64,000 nt of DNA from CBDCIS01 sp965217565 (GTDB lineage: Bacteria; Chloroflexota; Dehalococcoidia; Lucifugimonadales; CATOSD01). Below, piece by piece: positions 1 through 8,539 of the stretch. The notes under the pieces were generated by a model, which saw only the letters and a program-made list of their open reading frames with translations, had not been told where the DNA came from and ran no database searches. Numbering within the stretch: the first letter of the stretch is position 1; each line of letters starts with the position of its first letter. The position numbers were made by a program, and so were the translations under genes. The stretch is from the NCBI GenBank assembly GCA_965217565.1, contig CBDCIS010000002.1, forward strand, positions 124,001 through 188,000, read 5' to 3'.

Positions 1-69
1 GACGCGCTGGCCGACGTAAGCCCACGCATCGCTTTGTCCTAGCTGAAATGCTTCGTCTGGTGTTGCCAT
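1..69 (-). CDS. 5' fragment of an unrecognised gene leaving the left edge
   Basis: An ATG at 69-67 on the minus strand opens a frame of 23 codons that is still open at base 1; it begins MATPDEAFQLGQSDAW. There is no strong ribosome binding site upstream. The fragment is too short to assign a family. It could be a real gene start or chance. Confidence 0.3.
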   Translation of the reverse strand, partial: MATPDEAFQLGQSDAWAYVGQRV

Positions 70-79
70 ACACTGGATA

Positions 80-397
80 CTAACACAGCTTGAAGTGATA
101 GGCCAGAGTAGCACAAAATCGCGGGGAAGCGTCTATAGACAGGCGCAGCCCTGGGTAAACAGGTATATAATTCCCCAAAAAAGGCCCACCAAAATGGATT
201 CGAACTTTATCATTCAAGAGGGCCCAACGAGGCACACCGCTCTCATTGAGGTGGAATAATCCAGAAGCCTGATGTGGGTCAAATAGCTCGATGTGGTACA
301 GGACAAGGGGATACAATGCCGCCTGGGCATGTTCCTGAGGTTTCCATCCGTCGAAAGTGTGGTAACTAATGTGGGAACTATTTACAGAACACCACTA
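80..397 (-). other. Open stretch, possible gene remnant
   Basis: A minus-strand frame is open from the stop at 397-395 to a TAG at 82-80. It has no ATG, only a TTG near 316. The roughly 104-residue translation has a protein-like mix of residues (for example VRIHFGGPFLGNYIPVYPG) but I recognise no family. It lies just upstream of the edge fragment at 69-1. The remaining sequence to 573 shows no gene on either strand, so this may be a decayed gene. Confidence 0.2.
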
Positions 398-573
398 TAT
401 TATAGCTAAATACGACTCTCCCCAGCTTCCAGAATTCCCTTGAGAGAGCGGCGCCAATGTCCAATCAACCACCATCGCACAACCAATTTCGCCAGCAGAC
501 AAGCTGATGTGGCAAATGTCGGATAACGACACAGACTCGCCAGATAGAAAAATAGCAGGGAAGGGAGTTGCCG

Positions 574-1671
574 ATGCGCACCACTGAGATCCCGGATTGG
601 GTGACATTCCCAGAGGACGAATGGGTCGAGATCACGCCCGAGGAGGCGGGCCTTGACCGCGAGAAGTTCCAGCGCTTCCTGGCGAGCATGAATGTCAAGG
701 GCGCCGACTTTGGAGGAGAGGACCACACGGGCGAAAAGTTCGGCGCCGTGATTACGCGCGGCGGCTACCTGGTGCATACTTGGGGAAACGGGGAGTACAA
801 GTACCAGACGGCTTCGACAGGTAAGGCCTTCACCTACGCCCTGTTGGGCCTTGCCGTACAGGAGGGCATGGTCCAGGCTGACGACCTCATATCCGACACT
901 TGGACTGGCGATGGCCAACTCTCGCATCCCCACAAGCAACTGGACCAGGGCCACCACACGAAGCTCACGTGGCGACACCTGGTAGGCATCAAGTGGGAAG
1001 CGGGGCACTACGGAGGGTTCCCAATAGAGCTGGGCATAGATTGGCGGGAACGCCTGATCAGGGGCGACGGGATCCCCGGCGTCCCCGAGTGGGCCAACTG
1101 GACGGGAGATCCCTTCTACGACATCTACTCACACATCGAACCGGGTACTCTGCGCCACTACAGCAGCGCGGGTACGTGGCGGGCAGCACAGGCCCTGACG
1201 CATCTGTGGGACAGGGACTTGAAGGACGTGCTGGACGAGAAGATAATGAGCAAGATCGGCATTGCGGCCGACGACTGGGACTGGTACACGGGAGGGGCCG
1301 TCAAGGACCAGAAGTACTTCTATCCGACCATCCCTGACTCTTACACTTACCTGGACCCTCCATACGAGATAAACGGCCATCCAGTGCGGAGCGGTCCGGG
1401 CTGGGTGGTCATGAGCGCCAAAGACCTGGCGCGGTTTGGCCTCCTGGTAGCGACCGGGGGCAACTGGAAGGGCGAGCAGTTGCTCGCCCCCGGGTGGGTC
1501 CGGACCCACTCCGGCGGAAACCGCAGTGGTCTCCATGGCGAGAACAGACACTACACAGCCATGGGCAGGGTCACTACCGAGGGAATCGACATGCGGTTCT
1601 CCGTAGATAGGGAGAGCCTCATTCCCCAGGACGTCTTCGTGGGTCCAGTCAAGCTCACGCGGATGGTTTAG
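574..1671 (+). CDS. Serine beta-lactamase-like hydrolase
   Basis: The 365-residue protein belongs to the serine beta-lactamase/DD-peptidase/esterase superfamily (class C type). The acylation motif S-T-G-K is at residues 81-84 and the second motif Y-S-S is at 196-198. These families use the serine to attack ester or amide bonds of varied substrates, so the substrate cannot be read from sequence. No signal peptide is visible, which suggests a cytoplasmic esterase-like role. The ATG at 574 is chosen over an in-frame TTG at 568 because AGGGAG at 562-567 sits six bases upstream. The C-terminus, after the HYTAMGR stretch, is rather short for the family. The gene stands alone. Confidence 0.8.
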   Translation: MRTTEIPDWVTFPEDEWVEITPEEAGLDREKFQRFLASMNVKGADFGGEDHTGEKFGAVITRGGYLVHTWGNGEYKYQTASTGKAFTYALLGLAVQEGMVQADDLISDTWTGDGQLSHPHKQLDQGHHTKLTWRHLVGIKWEAGHYGGFPIELGIDWRERLIRGDGIPGVPEWANWTGDPFYDIYSHIEPGTLRHYSSAGTWRAAQALTHLWDRDLKDVLDEKIMSKIGIAADDWDWYTGGAVKDQKYFYPTIPDSYTYLDPPYEINGHPVRSGPGWVVMSAKDLARFGLLVATGGNWKGEQLLAPGWVRTHSGGNRSGLHGENRHYTAMGRVTTEGIDMRFSVDRESLIPQDVFVGPVKLTRMV

Positions 1672-1713
1672 GGACGTAACAGACTCCGCGGCGCCACGCA
1701 GGGCGACGAGTAG

Positions 1714-1938
1714 GCCACGACAGTTGTGAGCTGGAACGTCGCAAAGAGCGACAAACCCTGGCGTCAGCTTCTGCAGATGGTTGCCGACGTTGCTCTGTTG
1801 CAGGAAGCGGGCTGTCCGCCAACTCTAACGATCGGGCCACAAAGTCACCCTCGAGGCTGCCCGAACTTCTATTTTCATGGTAATGACGAGATTGGGATCT
1901 TTGGCCTGCCTCGTATCTCAAATGTCAACACAACCTGA
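1714..1938 (+). pseudogene. N-terminal remnant of an endonuclease/exonuclease/phosphatase family gene
   Basis: The frame after the TAG at 1711 reads VVSWNVAKSDKPW, then ADVALLQEAG. This resembles the first strand and the metal-binding glutamate motif (WNV... LLQE) of the endonuclease/exonuclease/phosphatase fold. It stops after about 75 residues, whereas the family needs about 250. There is no clear ATG or ribosome binding site. The rest of the interval to 2191 contains no other support for the family, so this reads as a truncated relic. Confidence 0.5.
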
Positions 1939-2191
1939 TGTAAAACAAGGAAACACTGAAGAGCGGGAATAGAAGTGGAAAGTTCCCGCCCGGGGACAGG
2001 AGTTTTCGGTTATCGCCAGTCCACCCTGGTTAGAAGGACTCATCCTGTGCGGGAATCTGGACCGTTCACCCTGAGCTTGTCGTAGCGTCTGCAATCCCCA
2101 GCCAGCCCGGACCCACCGGGGTTGAATGACCCGATTCCGTTGGATATGATGACCGGGACCCAGAGTCAGGCCCCATCTTCGGAGGTAAAGC

Positions 2192-3598
2192 ATGAGCGAG
2201 GAGATCTACTTCGCTTCCGCCACGGAGCTAGCGGCAAACATACGGCGAAAGAGTCTGTCCCCGGTGGAGGTTGCCCAGGCGCATTTGGACCGAATTGAAC
2301 AACTCAATCCCACTCTGAACGCTATCGTGTTCTTCGCCGGCGACCCTTTGGCCCAGGCCAGGGAAGCGGAAGCGACTGTCATGCGCGGGGACAAGCTGGG
2401 ACCGCTCCACGGCGTGCCCTATACATTGAAGGACTGCATCGAAACGGCGGGGCTGCCCATGTCCCTGGGTTCCAGGATATACGACGGTTACGTATCTCAG
2501 CAGGACGCCGAGGTTTATGCCAGGCTGAAGGCAGCGGGCGGCATCCTGTTGGGCAAGACCAACATGCCCGAGTTCGCCTTGTGGTGGGAGACGGACAACG
2601 AGGTGTTCGGGCTTACTCGTAACCCTTGGAACCTGGACCGGACGGCTGGCGGTTCCAGCGGAGGCGAGGCGTCGGCCGTAGCCGCCGGGCTTTCACCCTT
2701 GGGGTTGGGGACGGACCTTGGTGGCTCTATCCGGGCCCCGGCCAGCCTCTGCGGCGTGGTGGGGATCAAACCTACTCTGGGGCGTATTCCCTACACGGGC
2801 ATCCAACCCCAGGTGCTCCACCGCGCCATCCACGTGGGACCCATCGCCAGAACGGTTGGCGACGTCGCCCTGGGGATGGCCATACTGGCCGGTCCCGACG
2901 GCGTGGACCTGTACACACCTCCGGCGCCCGTGCCCGACTACGTGCCGTTGGACCTGGACCTCAGCCGGCTGAAGGTGGGGTGGAGCCCCACCACCGGCGT
3001 GCCCGTGCAGCCGGAGGTGCAACAGTCGGTGGCCGAGGCCGCGGCGGTAATGGGCGAGCTGGGAATGAAGGTCGAGCCGGTGGAGATTCCCGCCCTGACG
3101 GAGAGGAACGCATCGGCCATCTCTACCGTCATCTACACCATGGAAGCGCGGCGCTACCTGGGACCAATCATAGCTGGCCGGGAGTCGGAGCTAACCCCGA
3201 TGATCCGGTCCCGCTTCGTGGACGGCAACACCTTCACCATGGATGAGTACCTGAACGCCTCGCAGGAGTGGGAAGAGCTGCGTCAAGCCATCAAGGAATA
3301 CTTCGCCCGCTACGACGTGTTCCTCTGTCCGACGGTGCCCATGACAGCCTACCTCCACGGGCAGAATGAATTCCACATTGAAGGCCGGACCCTGGCTGGT
3401 AGGCATACCCTTCGCATCATCCTGCCCTGGGACCTGACCGGCTCCCCGGCCATCTCCGTACCCTTCGGCTGGAGCGCCGACGGGCTTCCCATAGGAGTTC
3501 AGTTGGTGGGGCGACATTTCGACGAGTTGTCGCTTCTGCAAGCAGCCCGGGGCCTGGAAGCCAGCAGGCCGCAAACCAGGAGACCGCTGCTTGCCTGA
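2192..3598 (+). CDS. Amidase signature family hydrolase
   Basis: The 468-residue protein has the full amidase signature. The Ser-cisSer-Lys triad is K80 (in YTLKD), S155 in the GGSSGGEA loop and S179 in GTDLGGSIR. The 24-residue spacing of the two serines matches characterised members. These enzymes hydrolyse amides or transamidate; the lack of a neighbouring gatC or gatB argues against the tRNA amidotransferase A subunit and favours a catabolic amidase. Length is normal and no signal peptide is seen. GGAGGT at 2181-2186 precedes the ATG by five bases. It is probably monocistronic. Confidence 0.9.
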   Translation: MSEEIYFASATELAANIRRKSLSPVEVAQAHLDRIEQLNPTLNAIVFFAGDPLAQAREAEATVMRGDKLGPLHGVPYTLKDCIETAGLPMSLGSRIYDGYVSQQDAEVYARLKAAGGILLGKTNMPEFALWWETDNEVFGLTRNPWNLDRTAGGSSGGEASAVAAGLSPLGLGTDLGGSIRAPASLCGVVGIKPTLGRIPYTGIQPQVLHRAIHVGPIARTVGDVALGMAILAGPDGVDLYTPPAPVPDYVPLDLDLSRLKVGWSPTTGVPVQPEVQQSVAEAAAVMGELGMKVEPVEIPALTERNASAISTVIYTMEARRYLGPIIAGRESELTPMIRSRFVDGNTFTMDEYLNASQEWEELRQAIKEYFARYDVFLCPTVPMTAYLHGQNEFHIEGRTLAGRHTLRIILPWDLTGSPAISVPFGWSADGLPIGVQLVGRHFDELSLLQAARGLEASRPQTRRPLLA

Positions 3599-3704
3599 AG
3601 CAAGTGCCGCCGGCTCAGGCCCGGCCTTCTCATTTTCACTAAACGCATTGGCGCAGTCGCCTGTGGGTTGTGCCCGGAAATCTCCCAGGGTCTTTCGGTT
3701 CTCA

Positions 3705-3845
3705 GCGAGTGTCATTCTGAGCGAAGCGAAGAACCTAGAGCCTGCTTCCAACCACGGTTGGGGGTCCACCACCGCAACAGTAGTCCGCCCACGGCCTTCG
3801 ACAGGGCCTTTTAGATTCTTCGTAGCAAGCTCCTCAGAGTGACAT
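3705..3845 (+). repeat. Dispersed intergenic repeat (GTCATTCTGAGCGAAGCGAAG type)
   Basis: The segment contains TCATTCTGAGCGAAGCGAAG and ends in a CAGAGTGACATGG-like stretch. Related TCATTCCGAG/CGGAATGACA units occur near 61825-61855 and 61975-62000, and a partial unit at 33780-33835. The bases 3599-3704 and 3846-3926 hold nothing else that I recognise. Confidence 0.5.
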
Positions 3846-3928
3846 GGTAGGGGGTTATTGCGGTGTTTCCGTGCGAGAGTCGAAAGACCCTGACCTGACA
3901 ACCAGAGCCTTTTATTTGGGGAGTTATA

Positions 3929-4059
3929 CCATTTCGTCTTGACTGCGCCATGAATCATCCAAATGCGTATGCGTCGTAAGAACCCCTACCGTCATTCCCG
4001 CGAAAGCGGGAATCCAGAAAGCCGGCAGGCGAGAATACGGCGGCATCACCATAAATTGG
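3929..4059. mobile_element. Miniature IS630-type element (MITE or deletion derivative)
   Basis: The left end reads CCATTTCGTCTTGAC and the right end, reverse-complemented, CCAATTTATGGTGATG. Both resemble the ends of the IS630-family element at 17760-18923. TA dinucleotides flank it at 3927-3928 and 4060-4061, as expected for IS630/mariner insertion. It carries no transposase, only a palindromic repeat. Its right end abuts the 493-bp repeat exactly as the full IS630 element does at the second copy. Borders are uncertain by a few bases. Confidence 0.5.
3991..4018. repeat. REP-like palindrome (TTCCCGCGAAAGCGGGAA)
   Basis: This is a perfect hairpin of the form TTCCCGC-GAAA-GCGGGAA flanked by GTCA and TCCAG. 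Related units occur at 16809-16836, 20930-20950, 53708-53730 and 55664-55680, always in intergenic DNA. That distribution is typical of REP-type extragenic palindromes. Confidence 0.7.
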
Positions 4060-4549
4060 TATTACATACGATGATACCCTTACAGGGACGCGATGAAACC
4101 GCGTAGCCACTGCGACCATGCCTCCCTGTTGTAGGTCGCCTGGAGCATATCGGTCGCCATTGATGACGTGCAGACTGAGAACGTCTATATTGGCAACCAT
4201 CAAAAATGGGACTGCGATAATCTCACACGGGTCAATTCGGCTCGGGCCTGACTCGAAGTGGGACTGGCGCAATGCCCTCTCAGCGAACGCAACAACTGTT
4301 AGCAACCAGCAAGAATGGGACGCTGTGAGAGCCGAGAGATCAGAGGTCTGATTGAAGTCTCGTCTGCTCCTTCTGAGTCAATGTCACTCCTTCCATGGGG
4401 TGACATTTTCCCTGACCATTTAGCTACTGACATAATCGTAGAACAACAACATTGTCATCCCCAATCTTTGTACCACGTGTTATGGTAATCCGACAAGCAC
4501 AGGGACATGCCCAACGGTCAGGACAGCCTCGAACGCTGGCTGGACTTAG
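4057..4549. repeat. 493-bp perfect repeat, copy 1
   Basis: Bases 4057-4549 appear identical to 18921-19413 (offset 14864). The match begins at the end of an IS630-type element in both places. At the second copy it ends exactly where the IS5-family element is inserted. Short frames exist on both strands (4118-4351 plus, about 4305-4060 minus), but neither matches a family I know. The rest of the gap to 4655 shows no gene. Confidence 0.9.
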
Positions 4550-4655
4550 CCACCGTGTTGTCCTCCAATATCGCCACCTCTCTTGGGAGGTCAGGTCACT
4601 TATCTAGGCTTACAGTTCAACTACCAACTCGAAAGCTCTACGTCAGTAAGGTCAG

Positions 4656-7499
4656 GTGTACCAAGCTAGTTTGTCAGTAGTCAGCTTTCAGTTGTCAGAG
4701 TTTGATGGGTTGCGATTGCCGGGTGTATTTCGGTGGTGGTCTGTTCCGGCTGGGCTGATTTGTTTGCTGATTGCCGGTTTGCTTCCGGGATGCGGCGACG
4801 ATTCTGCACCAGCGACTACGCCCGACGCCAACACGCCAATCACAAATCCAGTTACGCCGACTGCGCCTCCGACTATGGGCGCGGTCCCAGCGTCAAACAT
4901 TCCGCTTCCAACGCGCCCTCCGGTTTCGATCCCGCTCCCGACCAGGCCCGCCGGCGTCGCGGGGCTTGCTTCCGGGGACGCGATGATAGCGTCGTCCCTG
5001 GAGAAGATGGCCGACGCGGGCAGCCTGGCGTTCGAGATAGAAGCCAATCTGCGGATTGAACTGGACAACCTTACATATGAAATACCGGTCAACTACGCCG
5101 GCGATTTCCGATTTGGCGGCTATGCTGCTGCTGACGTTAGTGCCGCCACGCCCGAAAGGGTAATCGAGGCTCGCGTTATCACTTTCGCGCCGCTCTTCTT
5201 TGCGGCTACTCATGTGCTCGAATCGTCGTCCGAAGGCTGGGATACAACCTATGGCAACTCGCCCTACTATATAGACCTCACAGGGCTGGTAGGCGGGACT
5301 CCTGATGAACTGATTGGCCTGGGGCTCACAGGGCAGGAGACGCTCGACGGGATGGACATTCACGTCCTATCTGGCAAACTGCAGGGCCTGGAAATAGCCG
5401 GAGCGCGGGGCGATTTCAGCGTCGTTTACCGGATTGGTGTGGACGACGGCCTCGTGCGAGAGGTGTTCGCGTTCGGCGACCTGGAAGTCAATGACGATGT
5501 AACGCTGATAGGCGACACAGACGCCGACACAGCCTCGATCGAGCTAACGGCGCGGCTGTTCGATCACGGCAAGCGGGTCGATATTGTCACTCCCGGCCTT
5601 TCTATCCCCCGCTTTGAACATGAGACGGCACTGCTGGATGACGGGCGCGTTCTGCTGGGCGGCGGCTTCACCGGCATCGCCAACAACAATGTCCTTGTTC
5701 CTATCCCTTTCGGACTGGTGCAGATATACGATTCCGAGGCAGGCACCTGGACGGCATCGGAGCCACCGCAAGGTCCCGGCATACTCTTCGAGTTCATCAA
5801 GCTCACAGATGGCAGGGCGCTGGCGCTTGGGTTAGGCGGCTTTGAAGGTGAGATTGGCGCTATGGCAAGCGTGTTCGACCCCGTCACGAACTCGTGGTCC
5901 GAGCTTCCCCCTTCTCCGCTGGCCCGCGGCCTTCCCAGCACCTTCCTGCTTAACGACGGCCGGGTGCTGGTTGTCGGAGGCATTGACTTCTCTAGTATGT
6001 ATGGCTTCTCTCCCGAATACATCAAAGAGGTTGAGATTTTCGACACAGAGACCGGGGAATGGCAGATGGCGGCGTCCCCAACACAGGTTTTCGAAGAACA
6101 GCCTCTATTCTCGCTGTTGAGTGACGGGCGAGTGATGGTGATGGGCCAGGTTGACGACGGGTCGTTCGAGGTGACGACGCGCGCCGAGATTTACGACCCC
6201 GCAATAGACACGTGGACGCCTATAAGCAGCGTGGAGCCCTATTACGCGATCGACGATGCCGTCGCGCTGTCCGATGGGCGGCTGCTGGTGGTTGGAGGGC
6301 TATCGTTGAGCGGCCAAACCTCCACCGTCAACGGCCGGTTAGTTTGGCGCCAGTTGCCGGACGGGAGAAACCTCAACGCCAAGCAGATTGCCGAGCAATT
6401 CCCGGCGTTCAAGATTTACGACCCCGACTCGGACACCTGGACTCCGGCAGGTGAAACGGCATACATCCGCCCCAACCTCACACTGACGTTGCTGCCCGAT
6501 GGCCGTGTGCTGGCGGCGGGCGGCGAAGATGGTTGGGGGAAGGACTTCCTGCCCTACTCTACGACCGAGATTTTCGATCCGCGGACCAACTCGTGGACGC
6601 TTGGCCCCGACCTATCCGACTTGCGGGCCGGTTCTTCAGCGACCCTTCTATCGGACGGCAAGGTTCTCCTGGCCGGCGGCATCGGGATGGCGCTGGACAT
6701 AGAGGAAATCTACCCTCATCGCACGTCCGAGATTGTCGATCCCAACGCGCCGCCCGGAACGGCTCCCCCCGCTGCGCCAACGCAGCCGCCCGCCGCAACG
6801 CTTTGGTGTGTGTCCACTGCCACGTCCGTGCCCACGGGGGTTCTCACGCCGGCGCCGCCGTCTCTATCGCCTCTGACAATACTCCAAGCGGCCAACGACG
6901 CGATGGCGGCGGCGGACTCGTACCACGTCGACTTGGACCTGGAAACGGCAGGACATGTCGAGGGAAACAACCTTTCGACGGCCCAAAGGATAATCATGGA
7001 CTTCCAGGCGCCTGACAGTTTACGGGCGTGCGTTACGCCGGCCGCCGTTGTTCTTGCCGACTTTCACTTCTATACGCTCATCGTTGGCGGAGTTCGATAC
7101 GATTCAGACTCCGCGGATGGTGTGTGGGAGACTAGCGAGTGGCTTAACCCCTTTGCAGGCCTTCCCGTTTTCAATGAATTCCTGGCCGACCATGTAGTTG
7201 CCGATCTGCGTGGGTTATCCGTTGACGGAATGCAAACCCTGAACGGTGCCAGCGTCTATCGCTTCTCGGGGACGCTGCCCACGGCGACTCTGAGCAGCCT
7301 GACACAACATGATCATCAAGGGGAACTGCAAGTCGCCTACTGGGTGGGAGTCGATGATTCCCTTGTCAGAAGGTTCACAGCCGACGGGATTCTGGAATAC
7401 GAAAACATCCCAAACGTTAACTTCACAATGACTATAGACATCTCCGGTTTCGGGCAGGAAGTGGTCATAGAGGCTCCGGAGGTGGGCAACACGCCCTAG
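4656..7499 (+). CDS. Kelch-propeller lipoprotein with LppX-like domains at both ends
   Basis: The 947-residue frame has an N-terminal hydrophobic segment ending in a lipobox (LLPGC), so it is probably an exported lipoprotein. A Thr/Pro-rich linker follows. Next comes a domain resembling LppX/LprAFG-type lipid-carrier lipoproteins (about residues 105-310). The middle (about 320-700) holds at least seven kelch-like units, each with a DGR-hydrophobic-GG core such as LLDDGRVLLGGG, LLNDGRVLVVGG and LLPDGRVLAAGG, consistent with a beta-propeller. A second Pro-rich linker precedes a second LppX-like domain (about 740-940). The true start is uncertain: GTG at 4656 has no good ribosome site and TTG codons near 4710-4716 are alternatives. 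Ligand unknown. Confidence 0.75.
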   Translation: MYQASLSVVSFQLSEFDGLRLPGVFRWWSVPAGLICLLIAGLLPGCGDDSAPATTPDANTPITNPVTPTAPPTMGAVPASNIPLPTRPPVSIPLPTRPAGVAGLASGDAMIASSLEKMADAGSLAFEIEANLRIELDNLTYEIPVNYAGDFRFGGYAAADVSAATPERVIEARVITFAPLFFAATHVLESSSEGWDTTYGNSPYYIDLTGLVGGTPDELIGLGLTGQETLDGMDIHVLSGKLQGLEIAGARGDFSVVYRIGVDDGLVREVFAFGDLEVNDDVTLIGDTDADTASIELTARLFDHGKRVDIVTPGLSIPRFEHETALLDDGRVLLGGGFTGIANNNVLVPIPFGLVQIYDSEAGTWTASEPPQGPGILFEFIKLTDGRALALGLGGFEGEIGAMASVFDPVTNSWSELPPSPLARGLPSTFLLNDGRVLVVGGIDFSSMYGFSPEYIKEVEIFDTETGEWQMAASPTQVFEEQPLFSLLSDGRVMVMGQVDDGSFEVTTRAEIYDPAIDTWTPISSVEPYYAIDDAVALSDGRLLVVGGLSLSGQTSTVNGRLVWRQLPDGRNLNAKQIAEQFPAFKIYDPDSDTWTPAGETAYIRPNLTLTLLPDGRVLAAGGEDGWGKDFLPYSTTEIFDPRTNSWTLGPDLSDLRAGSSATLLSDGKVLLAGGIGMALDIEEIYPHRTSEIVDPNAPPGTAPPAAPTQPPAATLWCVSTATSVPTGVLTPAPPSLSPLTILQAANDAMAAADSYHVDLDLETAGHVEGNNLSTAQRIIMDFQAPDSLRACVTPAAVVLADFHFYTLIVGGVRYDSDSADGVWETSEWLNPFAGLPVFNEFLADHVVADLRGLSVDGMQTLNGASVYRFSGTLPTATLSSLTQHDHQGELQVAYWVGVDDSLVRRFTADGILEYENIPNVNFTMTIDISGFGQEVVIEAPEVGNTP

Positions 7500-7609
7500 T
7501 GTTTCAACAAGTTTGTATTGCTTGGTAGGGCGACTTTGGATTTGCGCGTAGCCTGGTTGGTGAAAGACGAACATGACACGTCGGTCCTCAGTTCCCTACA
7601 CGGCGACAG

Positions 7610-8506
7610 TCACCCAGCCCCTAACCCCCTCCCGTCAAGGGCGGGGGAATCTTGTGGCTCCGCCGCTCTACGCTTCATTTCCCTATATAAGCACTTGGCG
7701 AGAAGGGGCTCTTGATCCAGGCGGTAGGGGTAGCAGACCGGCTGGCCGGTGAGGGGATCCTCTCCGACGTGAGCGCCTATTTCGAACACCTCTCTCAGCA
7801 CGTCTTCCCGAACTACCTCCCTGGCCGGGCCGTCTGAGTGAACGTTGCCTGATTTCAGCGCCACCAGGCGTGGACAGTAGCGGGCCGCCAGGTTGAGGTC
7901 GTGCAGGACCGTGATCACCGTTATGCCCTGCTCTCGGTTCAGTTCGGCGATCAGGTCCATCACCTCCAACTGGTGGCCTAGGTCGAGGAAGGTGACCGGT
8001 TCATCAAGGAGCATAACGCGGGGTTGCTGCGCCATCGCCATCGCGATCCACGCCTTTTGGCGTTCGCCGCCGGAGAGGGTCGCCAGCCTCCGCTCGGACA
8101 GCCCCTCCAGGTGGCATGAGGCGATGGTGTTTTCGATCACGTCGTGGTCCTGGATGCCGAAGCGCTTCAGCCAGGAGACATGGGGATAACGCCCGTACCC
8201 CACCAGTTCGCGCACCGTCAGCTCGGAGGGAGACGCCGGGGCCTGCGGCAACACGGCCATGCGGCGGGCTATCTCGCCTGTCGAAAGCTCGCCGAGGGCC
8301 TTGCCATCGAGGTAAACGGCCCCGGCCTCCGGAGTGAGCAGCCTGCCTATCAGCTTGAGCAGGGTTGACTTGCCCGACCCGTTCGGCCCGATGACGCCAA
8401 CCATCTCGCCTGCGGCGACGCGGATGGCAACGTCGCTCAGTACGATGCTGCCATCGTATGCGGCCGTCAGGCCCTGTATGCTGATTCTGGCATCCGTGGA
8501 ATCCAT
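7610..8506 (-). CDS. ABC transporter ATP-binding protein, iron/heme/cobalamin importer type
   Basis: The 298-residue ATPase belongs to the FecE/HmuV/BtuD group that powers type II importers. The Walker A GPNGSGKST is at 40-48; the signature LSGGERQK, Walker B VMLLDEP and switch histidine in VLHDLN are all present. It is the third gene of a binding protein-permease-ATPase operon. ATG at 8506 is preferred to an upstream start that would extend the protein by eight residues. The last roughly 25 residues (ending SPALDGRGLGAG) are encoded by a dispersed GC-rich repeat, so the natural C-terminus was probably shorter and has been replaced or extended. Confidence 0.88.
   Translation of the reverse strand: MDSTDARISIQGLTAAYDGSIVLSDVAIRVAAGEMVGVIGPNGSGKSTLLKLIGRLLTPEAGAVYLDGKALGELSTGEIARRMAVLPQAPASPSELTVRELVGYGRYPHVSWLKRFGIQDHDVIENTIASCHLEGLSERRLATLSGGERQKAWIAMAMAQQPRVMLLDEPVTFLDLGHQLEVMDLIAELNREQGITVITVLHDLNLAARYCPRLVALKSGNVHSDGPAREVVREDVLREVFEIGAHVGEDPLTGQPVCYPYRLDQEPLLAKCLYREMKRRAAEPQDSPALDGRGLGAG
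7611..7690. repeat. Dispersed GC-rich repeat (CCCCTAACCCCCTCCC family)
   Basis: The unit contains CCCCTAACCCCCTCCCGTC, then AAGGGCGGGGGAATCTTG and CTCTACGCTTCATTT. Close relatives lie at 15303-15350 (inverted), 55684-55800, 61721-61760 and 62040-62090. This copy supplies the 3' end of the ABC ATPase gene. Confidence 0.75.
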
Positions 8507-8539
8507 GCTATGCGCCCTTCGAGGAGCCAAAGGTGAACA

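Noticed and set aside
406..1008. 200-codon frame on the minus strand at the left end
   Set aside because: Antisense to the serine hydrolase, no motif or ribosome site.
4118..4351. 77-codon frame inside the 493-bp repeat (also at 18982-19215)
   Set aside because: No ribosome binding site, no family and opposite-strand frames of similar length; identity of the copies simply reflects the repeat.
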